From contig JAIXQH010000051.1 in NCBI GenBank assembly GCA_027484055.1, positions 1 to 64,000 on the forward strand: a DNA stretch of 64,000 nt, in the 5' to 3' direction. Position numbers and translations under genes: made by a program. Below the pieces are notes generated by a model. It saw nothing but the letters and a program-made list of their open reading frames with translations, was not told the DNA's origin and ran no database searches. Numbering within the stretch: position 1 is the stretch's first letter; the number at the start of each line of letters is the position of its first letter. Positions 29,522-37,999 of this stretch are shown here, in pieces. This stretch comes from Verrucomicrobiaceae bacterium. Lineage in GTDB: Bacteria > Verrucomicrobiota > Verrucomicrobiia > Verrucomicrobiales > Akkermansiaceae.

Positions 29522-31540
29522 TTAGCAAACAGTCTCGGCAAAACCGTCATTTCCAAGATGGTTAAATTTTTCCCACTTTTCCTTCGATGGTCCATAGCCA
29601 ATTCCATCCTCACAAAGTCCGACTTTCCTGAGCTTCGCGCTGAAGCGGTCCATTTTCGCCCGTTCTGGATGATCCTTGGCAAGGAAGCGTTCCTTGAAAA
29701 ACAGGAGCTGGTGTTCGGGTCCGGTAGTATGGTCGATGACCGTGACGAAGAGCCGCTTGAGGTCGATCTTGATGCGGGTGAGCAGTTCGGGGAGAGGCGC
29801 TTTGTCGAAGTCCCGGTAGTAATGGAAAGTGAGCTTGCGGGAGTGGAGGTGAATCTTGATGAGATCCGCCTCCCGGGGATTTCCGTAGAGTCGCGCGGCG
29901 CATTCGACATAGACGCGGAGGATGACCGGCAGCTCGTCTAGCAGAGCGCGATGAACGGTGAAGTGGCCTTCCCGGGGATCGAGGAAACCGAAGTCAAGTT
30001 GGGCGACTGCGATTTCCAGTTCGTCCTCGTCGCCGGCGGCGAACATGAGTTCGCGGGCTTTTTCCTCGGCGTTGGCGTAGCTGCCGAAGAACGAACGTAG
30101 ATCTCGCTGGAGACGCTGTGAGAGCTGATTGAAAGGGATCTTGCGGCGGAGTTGGGCTGCGGCAATGAACACGAGCAAGTCCTCCTTTCGGCGCTGGCGT
30201 GCAGCGTTGAAGGTGGGTTCACCAAAGCGGTCGATGAAGAGTTGAAGGGCACGCGTTAGCGAGCCACAGGCTTGGCGCACTTCGGTAAGGCGGTCGAATT
30301 CCTCATCGCGCGGCATGCGCCCCAGTTCGAGCACGGATTCCCAGTAGGCATCGAGCAGCTCGCGGTGGGTGTCGTATGGATCTCGTTTTGCCTTGAGTGA
30401 ACGGAGCAGTCCGAGCTTCCGCGAAAGTGATTCCCAGTCAATAAAGCGCCGGGACCGTTGGGCGAGAAAATCGTGAAGATCCGCAGCGTCGCGGAAGACC
30501 AGATAGATGCCAAGGCCAACCGGCACGGCTTCGGTGTGAAGAGTGTCTTCAATCAGGGACTGGATCTCCGCCGGATCGAAGAATTTCTGGAAGGTGTCGC
30601 GACTGGTGAGCACGCCGTCTCCGAATGTTTGAATTTCTTCGTAGGCTTCCTGCCCGGCAATCAAGGTGGAGATAAGTAGCGAGCGGCGGGTGAGCTTCCA
30701 CGCGTCGAGCAGGGCCTCGACGCGCTCCGCCGGATCCTCGATGACATTGAGGACGAAGCCGAGGTTCACCACATCGGCGGGCTGTTTGCGAGCCTCCGGC
30801 GCGTGGACCGGGTCCCAGCCGTCGGAGGGATGGCCAAGTTTTCCCACTGCTTCCACATCGCCACCGTGTCCGCAGCCATAGTCGAAAAATGATTCACCAC
30901 GGCGGAGTTGGCCGAGTTCAAGCAGGGTCTTCACCGGCTTGGAAATTTCACGACGGACGAGGGCTGTCTTGTGGCGTTGGATTTTCTTCTCCTGAACCGG
31001 GGGGATTTTGGGGCCATCGGTGATCGCAAGTTCGACGAGGCGATGGCCTTTGAATCCAAGACCCTTTTCTGCCAGGTTCCGTTCCCAGTTAATGCGGAAG
31101 CCGATGCGCGCCGTATCTTCCAAAAGCCCAGCGGCCTCCTCCTGCCGAGTGAGCTTGGCGAATTTGGCGTGTAGCGGATGCTCTTGAGGCAGGAATGTTT
31201 CCTTACGGTGAAGAATCGGCGGGTTGGCTCGGGTGCGGTAATTATCGCGCCGTATCTTCCCTGTCACCAGATCTACGATGATAGACTCCGCCAGAGTTGG
31301 ATGCGGGTGTTTCTCGAAATCAGGGTAGGCCAGAAACGAGATCTTCGGAGAGGCGGTATGGAATTTCAATAAGTTGAACTCAGCGCCGATTCCCAAACGT
31401 TTTCTCAACTCTGCCACGGTGATTCTGAGCGCCGACGAGATGCGTAGGTCATCTCTCGGATCAATTACATACACCGCTCCAGGCAGTCGCTTGCCAAAGG
31501 GCAATGCGTCGAGGGACTGGCGGTATTCGGTCGCATTCAT
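29522..31540 (-). CDS. DNA phosphorothioation-associated putative methyltransferase
   Basis: 672 residues. The SAM-binding motif I is FFDYGCGHGGDVEAVG (about residues 216-231), with WDP and DVVNLGFVLNVIED as later Rossmann-fold elements. The N-terminal ~200 residues (ALPFGKRLPGAVYV at the start) and the C-terminal ~300 residues match my recollection of the family called DNA phosphorothioation-associated putative methyltransferase, which is found only near dnd genes. The substrate is not established. It is the fourth gene of a minus-strand operon with the AbiEi/AbiEii-like pair, the CBS-HEPN protein and the compact ATPase. Confidence 0.85.
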   Translation of the reverse strand: MNATEYRQSLDALPFGKRLPGAVYVIDPRDDLRISSALRITVAELRKRLGIGAEFNLLKFHTASPKISFLAYPDFEKHPHPTLAESIIVDLVTGKIRRDNYRTRANPPILHRKETFLPQEHPLHAKFAKLTRQEEAAGLLEDTARIGFRINWERNLAEKGLGFKGHRLVELAITDGPKIPPVQEKKIQRHKTALVRREISKPVKTLLELGQLRRGESFFDYGCGHGGDVEAVGKLGHPSDGWDPVHAPEARKQPADVVNLGFVLNVIEDPAERVEALLDAWKLTRRSLLISTLIAGQEAYEEIQTFGDGVLTSRDTFQKFFDPAEIQSLIEDTLHTEAVPVGLGIYLVFRDAADLHDFLAQRSRRFIDWESLSRKLGLLRSLKAKRDPYDTHRELLDAYWESVLELGRMPRDEEFDRLTEVRQACGSLTRALQLFIDRFGEPTFNAARQRRKEDLLVFIAAAQLRRKIPFNQLSQRLQRDLRSFFGSYANAEEKARELMFAAGDEDELEIAVAQLDFGFLDPREGHFTVHRALLDELPVILRVYVECAARLYGNPREADLIKIHLHSRKLTFHYYRDFDKAPLPELLTRIKIDLKRLFVTVIDHTTGPEHQLLFFKERFLAKDHPERAKMDRFSAKLRKVGLCEDGIGYGPSKEKWEKFNHLGNDGFAETVC

Positions 31541-31642
31541 GATTCCGGGGTATTCAGTCCAAAGCTCTCACAGGTTGCAATCAACACTGTGGCGTCGACG
31601 CTCTTGGGTCTCCATTGAGGGGTCTGGCAAAAGGCTGATCCT

Positions 31643-32686
31643 TCAGAGAATCTGAAGCATGTGCCTGGTGCGGCGAAGAATTTCTCGATCCTCCTCCGAA
31701 ATGCCGTCGGGATGAAAATGCATCACGCTGTTCCGGATTTCGTTCACCTTTTTAAGCCCATCAATGACCGTCTTGCGGTCCAAATCCAACCGCATCTTCT
31801 CCCAGGTGGACTGGTTTTCAAACGCGCGAAGGGTCTCACCAAAAGTAAGGTTATCCACCGACTTGACCTTGGCCTTTCTAACTTCGTCCTTTGGATCGAC
31901 CAAATCCTGCAAAGCCTCGGAAGTAAGCCTGGCAGATCGCAGCAGAACGCGGAGATGGTTTTCGATTTGATCAAGGAATAAAAATGGTTCCGAGAGTGTG
32001 ACGAACTGTTCGGCAACATCGGCAGTCGTGACGGAACCGCCAATCGTCTCGTTTGACGAACGCACGAGGGCAATACCTCGTCGCGTAATCTCACGGACTG
32101 TGTCGAAGAGCAAAGCATCAAATCGCACGATGTAGGGTTCACGTTCCATGCAGTCCGATATCTTTGAACCGGGACCCCGGCCGGCTCTAGCCCGGCCAAT
32201 CGACGACCAAGTAATCACACCGTCTACGAGTCGCTTGTTCTGAGAGACGACCAGATGGTCCACATCTTCCTGAAGCATGAGAGTCACGGCGCGAGAGATC
32301 GGCTCGTCCCTTTTGACGAATATGGGCTCACGCACGGCAGATGGCAGCTGCCCGATGGTTAGAACGACTGCTCGCTCTTCTTCCGGTCGCTCGGTAGTTG
32401 CAGCTGGTTCCACACCACCGGTTGGTTGCGGCTTGGGATGAATTTCAGGTTTTTTAATCGGCCTTTTCCCGTCCAGCGGGAAGATCTGAATCCGTGACTC
32501 AATGTTCACGAGCTCAAAATCCGGCTCTACCGTCAATTTGTGACGGCGAAGATGATTTCTGAGAGTTCGATTCGCATCCGTACCCCGACGATAGTGTCCG
32601 ATGCTCTTCATGAGATCACGGACTGACATGCTGTAGGGCTTGTCGGTTTCTTTGATCTTCAGGGCGATGTCTTTGAAATCAGGCAT
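31643..32686 (-). CDS. CBS-pair protein with C-terminal HEPN-like domain
   Basis: 347 residues. An N-terminal ~70-residue segment (SVRDLMKSIGHYRRGTDANR) is unrecognised, followed by a Pro-rich linker. A CBS pair spans about residues 115-240 (EPISRAVTLMLQEDVDHLVV, then DTVREITRRGIALV). The C-terminal helical domain ends in EIRNSVMHFHPDG, an R-N-x3-H form (R318, H323) of the RX4-6H motif of HEPN ribonucleases. CBS pairs bind adenosyl ligands, so this could be a nucleotide-gated RNase. It lies within the Dnd-flanking operon, 44 bases downstream of the AbiEii-like gene. Confidence 0.75.
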   Translation of the reverse strand: MPDFKDIALKIKETDKPYSMSVRDLMKSIGHYRRGTDANRTLRNHLRRHKLTVEPDFELVNIESRIQIFPLDGKRPIKKPEIHPKPQPTGGVEPAATTERPEEERAVVLTIGQLPSAVREPIFVKRDEPISRAVTLMLQEDVDHLVVSQNKRLVDGVITWSSIGRARAGRGPGSKISDCMEREPYIVRFDALLFDTVREITRRGIALVRSSNETIGGSVTTADVAEQFVTLSEPFLFLDQIENHLRVLLRSARLTSEALQDLVDPKDEVRKAKVKSVDNLTFGETLRAFENQSTWEKMRLDLDRKTVIDGLKKVNEIRNSVMHFHPDGISEEDREILRRTRHMLQIL

Positions 32687-32730
32687 GGTTTTATGTGGTG
32701 TTTCTATCGAAGTATTAACTGAAATATGTT

Positions 32731-33603
32731 TCAGCTGATTCCCAGCGCCTGTAGAAACTTATCCACTTGTCCGAAGGTGTCAGTCTGGATCTGTTCGGGT
32801 TCCATGTCCGTGAATTCTGGGGAGGCTTCTTCGAGAAATTTTCGAACTGTTGCCGGACCGAAGTCTTCGCGTTCGCGGAACTTGGAGGCGAGAAGATGAA
32901 AGCCCTCGGCGGCGATCGGGTCTGTCAGCAAAGGTTTGCAGTCCTCGGCCAGCTTGGCCGGGCCTCCGGGGTAGTTGCGGACGGAGTAGTAAATGTCGTA
33001 GGCGTCCTTCATCTTGTCTCGCCCACTGAGGGCGTATCCTTTCATCACGAGCAACGCAGGGATGGAGGCGACGGGAAGCTCGACGGTGTTAGGTCTGCCA
33101 TCCGGCATGTTGCCTTTGATTTCCTTGTTGGTGTGGTTGCGCAAGGCGACCCCACAACCATCGACCTGCTGAACGCGGAGCCCTTGGACAAGTTGGGGTT
33201 TGTTTCCCTTCAGTTTCACGCCCTTGGGAGCCAAGAGATCGACGATCACCGGCACCGGGTCGCCGCCATCGTGGGTGTCCACGAGTTTCCGCAATTGGAA
33301 CGGCTTCAGATCTTCAAGGTCGCGGCGGTAGCCAGCGCGTTCGAGGGTTTCGACTAGGGTGGCGTATTGGCCGTCGTCGAGATCCTCCGGGTTCAGACCG
33401 ATATCGATGTCCAAGGTGCCGAGATGGGGCGGCTTGCCGTGGTCGAGCAGCAGCCAAGGGACGGAACCGCCGACAATGACGTAGGATTTTGCGAACGGCT
33501 TGAGAATCTGGCCCAGTTCGATCAACGCGACAAACGCCGCCTTGATGTCGCGATCCTGGTAGTCACCGGCATTTATGGGTTCACGGATTTCCATTCGTTC
33601 CAA
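32731..33603 (-). CDS. AbiEii-like nucleotidyltransferase
   Basis: 290 residues. Polymerase-beta-like nucleotidyltransferase fold: VIVGGSVPWLLL (GGS at 45-47), then LDIDIG (D65, D67, metal ligands), and a C-terminal helical segment with GYALSGRDKMKDAYDIYY, as in AbiEii-type toxins. Such toxins transfer nucleotides to tRNA in type IV toxin-antitoxin modules. The start overlaps the end of the AbiEi-like gene by 31 bases, supporting a coupled antitoxin-toxin pair. The second catalytic Asp is likely in VPVIVDLLAP. Confidence 0.8.
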   Translation of the reverse strand: MERMEIREPINAGDYQDRDIKAAFVALIELGQILKPFAKSYVIVGGSVPWLLLDHGKPPHLGTLDIDIGLNPEDLDDGQYATLVETLERAGYRRDLEDLKPFQLRKLVDTHDGGDPVPVIVDLLAPKGVKLKGNKPQLVQGLRVQQVDGCGVALRNHTNKEIKGNMPDGRPNTVELPVASIPALLVMKGYALSGRDKMKDAYDIYYSVRNYPGGPAKLAEDCKPLLTDPIAAEGFHLLASKFREREDFGPATVRKFLEEASPEFTDMEPEQIQTDTFGQVDKFLQALGIS

Positions 33604-34811
33604 AGGGGGTTGAGTTTTTGGGTGAGAAGATGCTCGGCAGCTTCCCGGCCGCGTTCACCGCCCGCCTGGAGGTCGAGGTAGGTTTGGACCATACTGGTCG
33701 TGGTGATGCCATTAGGGAGATGGATCGGGTAGCGGTAGAAATCGGAACGGGGGGTGACCCAGAGAGTCACATTCGCCCCCTTCTCTGCGGGTTGCAGTTC
33801 CAATTCCTTGATCAAGACGCGTTCTCCTCCCGGTGTAGCATAGAGGCAAAGTGACGGGGTCCGCACAAACGGAGCAAACCAGACCGCCGCCGCGCTACCA
33901 GCAAGGGCAAAGGTTGCAGTCGGATCGGGCGGGCTGATTCGGTAGTCCCGGCAAAGTTTCGCCAAGCGCTCCTGGAGGGACCCCCCATGGAGGGTGGTGT
34001 AGAAAGTCCGTGTGGCCTGATGGATGGGGCGGTATTTCGCCGCCCAGTCGCGGAGCAGCCCTTCGGGATCAGTGAGGCGCAGCCCCTTATCGGTTTCTTC
34101 GGCGTAGGCGGATGCCATGAGCCGTTTCGCAACCTTGTTGACCGTGCCAAGGCTCACATTTGGGAAACAGGCCATGCTCAAATCCCGCTGCTTCCAGGAC
34201 TGGCCCACGTTCTTCGGTTCCAGCAACACCCGCAGCACCCGCTGGGCGTGGTCGCTGGTCCATGCAATGGTGCGTTCCTTCGACTCGAACGGATTGGGGA
34301 TTCCCTCCGCATGCAGATATCCGCCGGGAAAGTCAAAGTGGGCGTTCCCCACCAAATCAAACCAACCCACGCCCTGCTCATCCGCAATTCGCTGGACCGT
34401 GCGGGGTGAAAGCCAGCGGGAGGCAAGGACGGGGTAGGGTCGTGCATCCGGGCTGGAAAGGTCAATAGACCTCATTTTTTTATGGAAATCCGAAGATTCC
34501 ATCCTTTGACGCAGACGTGAAACCAGCTTTGCCACGTCAGATGGCCGGATGCTCTCCTTTAGCTCCACAAGAAAGATCACTCTTTCCCCAGCCGGCGTAG
34601 CCACTTCCGCTGCAATGTCGATTCCGACACTGGGATCCATGATCGGCAGGTAAAGATCCTTGGTTGGTTTCAGCCAAGAAATACGCTCCATCCAGTCAAC
34701 GAAACGATGACTTAACTGGAGTTCAAGATCCGGAAGATTTTCGGTCGCTGGCACTTTTGTTGACGAAAGAACACCTTCAGAAAGCAAAATGGCGAACGAA
34801 TTGCAAGCCAT
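33573..34811 (-). CDS. AbiEi-like antitoxin / transcriptional regulator
   Basis: 412 residues. The N-terminal ~120 residues are unrecognised but nuclease-like in composition. A winged helix appears around residues 210-260 (RVLRVLLEPKNVGQSWKQRD, then VSLGTVNKVAKRLMA). The C-terminal half resembles AbiEi antitoxin domains (TFALAGSAAAVWFAPF). It overlaps the AbiEii-like gene by 31 bases. Three inverted repeats of GTTCAC type lie directly upstream; known AbiEi proteins repress their own promoter through inverted repeats. The start ATG 34811 has no ribosome site and abuts the first repeat, so a later start is possible. Confidence 0.7.
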   Translation of the reverse strand: MACNSFAILLSEGVLSSTKVPATENLPDLELQLSHRFVDWMERISWLKPTKDLYLPIMDPSVGIDIAAEVATPAGERVIFLVELKESIRPSDVAKLVSRLRQRMESSDFHKKMRSIDLSSPDARPYPVLASRWLSPRTVQRIADEQGVGWFDLVGNAHFDFPGGYLHAEGIPNPFESKERTIAWTSDHAQRVLRVLLEPKNVGQSWKQRDLSMACFPNVSLGTVNKVAKRLMASAYAEETDKGLRLTDPEGLLRDWAAKYRPIHQATRTFYTTLHGGSLQERLAKLCRDYRISPPDPTATFALAGSAAAVWFAPFVRTPSLCLYATPGGERVLIKELELQPAEKGANVTLWVTPRSDFYRYPIHLPNGITTTSMVQTYLDLQAGGERGREAAEHLLTQKLNPLWNEWKSVNP

Positions 34812-34813
34812 TT

Positions 34814-34894
34814 GTTCACGAAATTGAACTGTTCACGAATTGTGTGAACCATGGGAAATACTAAAAATGTTCGAGATTCGAGAGCGTTCACGCT
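34814..34894. promoter_or_regulatory. Three GTTCACG-type inverted repeats (putative AbiEi operators)
   Basis: Three dyads share one half-site. GTTCA-N6-TGAAC lies at 34814-34829. GTTCAC-N7-GTGAAC lies at 34831-34849. A 19-base dyad GTTCACG-CTCTT-CGTGAAC lies at 34876-34894. They lie immediately upstream of the AbiEi-like gene. Their number and sequence similarity make cooperative autoregulation likely. Confidence 0.65.
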
Positions 34895-35549
34895 CTTCGT
34901 GAACAGACCACAGCCCCGCACGTTTCCGGGGAGGCGCTCAGGCGGAAATACTCATATGCATGTTGATCGGCAGGGATCCCGGATTACGGCAGTGTCCACA
35001 ACGTCTCATCATTGAACGAAAAGCCGCCTCTTTTTGGAAGCGGCTTGGGTTGGACTTGATACTTTCTCATACGTCACACTTTTGAGGGTGAGGCGTCGGC
35101 CTGATGAAAATGCCACAAAAAGATCACTCGCCCGTTGACTCAAAAGCAGATGTCACCAGAGCGAGTCCGGAGCGGTGGGGTAAATTTTTGAAAAATTAAG
35201 GCTTGTGTTCCCACAATAACGATTCGACAGTGGCTCCGTATGGTTTGCCGCTTCGGCGTGAGCAGGCTGCTTGCCCACTCCGGTGCGCGCAAGGAATACC
35301 GCGACTTTGCATTGGTCCCACTTACCCTCACGGGCAAATGGCTGCCGCCAACAAGCCGCGTAAATCACAACAAGATGGGTTGCGTATGCATTGCCCCTCC
35401 AATTGGCAATTGGGGGATAGACTTCGAGAATCTCCGGATTCAGAGAAGTCTTAGGGGCCCCTGGGTGAGCCAAGGTAAAATCATAGTTCAGTAGTGGATC
35501 TCAAAGAGATCTGCGCTGGCGGTTTTGAAACCTTGAGCTCACCAGAAAA
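34895..35549. other. Intergenic region between the Dnd-flanking operon and the mobilization module
   Basis: About 655 bases with no convincing gene. It contains a hairpin AAGCCGC/GCGGCTT at 35021-35046 that is followed by TTTTCG on the minus strand, so it could be a weak minus-strand terminator. Short open frames on both strands around 35140-35490 have no ribosome site and no recognisable sequence. It probably marks the junction of two separately acquired segments. Confidence 0.45.
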
Positions 35550-35774
35550 ATGCACAAAAAACACCCGAAATTTCACAAGAGCCATGATCGTCATTTGATG
35601 AGCGTGGAGGAAGCCGCCGAGTATCTCGGCATCAGCAGCCGGTCCGTCCGCCGCCACGTCGACAACGGCGACCTCGAACACCGTCGCGTTGGCTGGTTGA
35701 TTAAATTCGACACTACTGCCCTGGACGCGTTTGCGGCACCAATTGGTGGTCGGAGAAAGGGAGGAAAACCATGA
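35550..35774 (+). CDS. Excisionase-family / MerR-like helix-turn-helix protein
   Basis: 74 residues. One helix-turn-helix of the excisionase type: LMSVEEAAEYLGISSRSVRRHVDNGDLEHRRVG, then a short wing and an IKFDTTALDAFA end. Proteins of this kind control excision or transcription in mobile elements. Its stop overlaps the start of the next gene (ATGA), so it heads a coupled operon with the relaxase. Confidence 0.8.
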   Translation: MHKKHPKFHKSHDRHLMSVEEAAEYLGISSRSVRRHVDNGDLEHRRVGWLIKFDTTALDAFAAPIGGRRKGGKP

Positions 35775-36229
35775 ATCCTCCTGATTCCAAGCCTACAAAT
35801 CTGCCTCAGCCGGGTCATGGTGAGGCTGCCGAACGGCGCCCGGTCACCGGATCCAATGGGGCTGCTCCAAAGCCCGGGGTTGGTGCCAATGGTCTCGAGA
35901 AACCCAAGCCCGAAAAATTGGGGGATCGGATCTTAAAAATTTACTACGCTAAGGCAATCGCAGAGGCACGGAAGCTTGGGAATATGAACCTGCCCAAATT
36001 TGCTCTTGAAAGGGCTGCCAAAACTCTTGCCCTGAAGAAGACCAAAAAACGCCTCAGAGAGACTTCCAAGTATGCGGAGAATTCTGCCCAATCAGAGATT
36101 ATTACAGAAGCGGAGATCCTGACGGAAGTCCTCCCGGAGCTTGGAATCACCAACATGAAGCTTTGCCCTAAGGAACCGAAAAAGAAAGGTTCCAAAGGCC
36201 AAAAGAAAGGAGGAAACCATGGAGCCTGA
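35771..36229 (+). CDS. Lysine-rich hypothetical protein of the mobilization operon
   Basis: 152 residues, with a Pro/Gly-rich first 50 residues, a charged helical middle (YYAKAIAEARKLGNMNLPKF onwards) and a very basic tail (KKKGSKGQKKGG). It is coupled to its neighbours by overlaps of 4 and 11 bases. The basic character would suit DNA binding in a relaxosome, but no domain is recognised. Confidence 0.65.
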   Translation: MNPPDSKPTNLPQPGHGEAAERRPVTGSNGAAPKPGVGANGLEKPKPEKLGDRILKIYYAKAIAEARKLGNMNLPKFALERAAKTLALKKTKKRLRETSKYAENSAQSEIITEAEILTEVLPELGITNMKLCPKEPKKKGSKGQKKGGNHGA

Positions 36230-37049
36230 TCGCGAAGGCCAAGTGCGGGATGAGCTCGCCGTGTGGCGCGAAGAATTTGCAGCAGCGTTGGGCGAACCGC
36301 GGGAATGGTCGGACCTTGACCCTGACGCGCATACTTCCGCACCAATCAAGCTGGACGACTCTTCCACGAGGGGCGCGATACCCAGCTCGGTTACCCCCAC
36401 CCCCCGGGGATCTGTGACAGTGGGCGTTGCTGGAGCAGACGGGGCATCCTCGGATGTTGGTATGGATGCGCCCGCCAGTCCATGCGCGGATCATTCCTCA
36501 ACGAAACAACTGCGGATCGGCCTGCCAGAGGGTTATCTGAAAGCCCTTTCGAGGGCACCAGAGCGATTGCGAGCTCGTTTGTTTTTGGCTGCGGTGTTCG
36601 GTCCAATTGAAGACAGAATCCGCCCCGACGAATTTCTGGCCGCGGCGATCCAACTGGAGCGGTCAGGCAACATCCTTCGGCAAGTGCGGCATCTTGGCCT
36701 GCCTGCCGGGTATGTTGCCGAGGTAGACAAACTATGCAGTTGGATTGGCCGGGCCTGCAACCTGCGGCGTGACAACCGTGTGTCCTATTGCCCTCGGTTG
36801 CCCGATGTTCAGGCTCGCGCATTGCAATCTCTCAAGCCACGCGAAAGGGACGAATTCGTGAGGTTTGCTTTGTCTATTTCGCGCGCGGGTGTTTTTCGCA
36901 CCCGACTGGTGTCCGACGATTATTGGATTCGGGTTGCTTGTGACTGCATCACTTGGAACTTGGAAAGGGCTCCCACCGTGGTTCCCGTTGCCGAAATCGT
37001 GCCGCTGATCATTGTGCTTGAGGGACTACGCGAGGGAGGTGCCACGTGA
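36219..37049 (+). CDS. Hypothetical protein preceding the relaxase
   Basis: 276 residues. A low-complexity N-terminal ~95 residues precede a helical C-terminal domain (IGLPEGYLKALSRAPERLRA onwards) with an RQVRHLGLPAGYVAEVDKLC segment. Its position, overlapping the relaxase start by four bases, is that of MobC-type accessory proteins, but I cannot show a ribbon-helix-helix. Function unknown. Confidence 0.65.
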   Translation: MEPDREGQVRDELAVWREEFAAALGEPREWSDLDPDAHTSAPIKLDDSSTRGAIPSSVTPTPRGSVTVGVAGADGASSDVGMDAPASPCADHSSTKQLRIGLPEGYLKALSRAPERLRARLFLAAVFGPIEDRIRPDEFLAAAIQLERSGNILRQVRHLGLPAGYVAEVDKLCSWIGRACNLRRDNRVSYCPRLPDVQARALQSLKPRERDEFVRFALSISRAGVFRTRLVSDDYWIRVACDCITWNLERAPTVVPVAEIVPLIIVLEGLREGGAT

Positions 37050-37966
37050 AAAAGATCAAAGCGGTCGCGCGGATGACTTCCCGCCGGGATGGCAAGGGCA
37101 GGCGGGCCACATTCACCAGCCAACACCGGGCGACATACGACATAATGTATTATCTCCTCTCTGCCGTTAAGCCGGGCAGCAAGGAGGCTCTTTGTGCGGA
37201 CCGCGTTTCCTGGATTGGAGGGAGTCTTGCAGGGCACGGCATCATCATGCGCAAGGCCGACCTGATGGCGGCCGCTCTAGACTGCGGGCACAAGCACCTC
37301 GAAGGACGTCGTTTTCGTAACGTCATAGTGAGTTGTGAGCCCTGTAAGGAAGATGAGCGGGAGGAGGCAGAGCGGCTACTGCAAGCGTCTGCTCCGTTGC
37401 TTGCTGCTAAACTTGGCGCGGAACGTTGGATTGCCGTGATCCACCGCGACACAAATAAGCCGCACATGCATGTGATCATTTCGAATTTTGATCGGGAAAA
37501 ACGCCGTCGATTAGAATTCTCTCCCAAATTTTTGTCGGACCTCCAGGAACTGACTTGGACGAGCCATTTGGTCAGTGGCAAGGGAGCTCAGTTGGGAGGA
37601 CACAGTGCGCGCGGCGCGGCCATTTTGGCCCTAAAAATGGCCGCAGATCCGGTAGCCACAGACCGTGCGCTCAAAAAGGTGTATGACCTCTTGGGAAGAC
37701 ACACGAAGCTGGCTTTGTCGCTGAATGACATGGCTTTGTGGCTTGCCAGTCAGTGCGCACAGGAAGGCTGGGATGGTGCCAGACTGTTGAAAAAAGACGG
37801 ATGCCCCCAAAAGAAGCCCATGATCAAGGTGGATGGCATCGATTTGGGGCTGGGGTTTTTCCAGCGATTCGTGCGCAAACACCTCAAAAAGACTCCCAAG
37901 CCGCCCGCCAAAAAACGCATCTCTCGGCGGGTTGCCCATTCAGATTCTCCCATCGGTCCCGTCTGA
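37046..37966 (+). CDS. Relaxase / mobilization nuclease
   Basis: 306 residues. The metal-binding motif III is clear: IAVIHRDTNKPHMHVIISNFD region, with H133, D135, H140 and H142 (HxDxxxxHxH). MOB relaxases nick at oriT and carry the strand during conjugal transfer. The catalytic Tyr is probably among Y31, Y35 and Y36 in ATYDIMYYLLS. It is short, with no helicase or primase extension, as in mobilizable elements that borrow a conjugation apparatus. No VirB/VirD4 genes are in the window. The C-terminus is strongly basic. Confidence 0.82.
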   Translation: MKKIKAVARMTSRRDGKGRRATFTSQHRATYDIMYYLLSAVKPGSKEALCADRVSWIGGSLAGHGIIMRKADLMAAALDCGHKHLEGRRFRNVIVSCEPCKEDEREEAERLLQASAPLLAAKLGAERWIAVIHRDTNKPHMHVIISNFDREKRRRLEFSPKFLSDLQELTWTSHLVSGKGAQLGGHSARGAAILALKMAADPVATDRALKKVYDLLGRHTKLALSLNDMALWLASQCAQEGWDGARLLKKDGCPQKKPMIKVDGIDLGLGFFQRFVRKHLKKTPKPPAKKRISRRVAHSDSPIGPV

Positions 37967-37999
37967 CCATTTTTGCACTACTACCAACCAAACACACCC

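Noticed and set aside
35153-35473. Overlapping short frames upstream of the excisionase-like gene
   Set aside because: Composition and lack of start signals suggest chance frames in an intergenic region.
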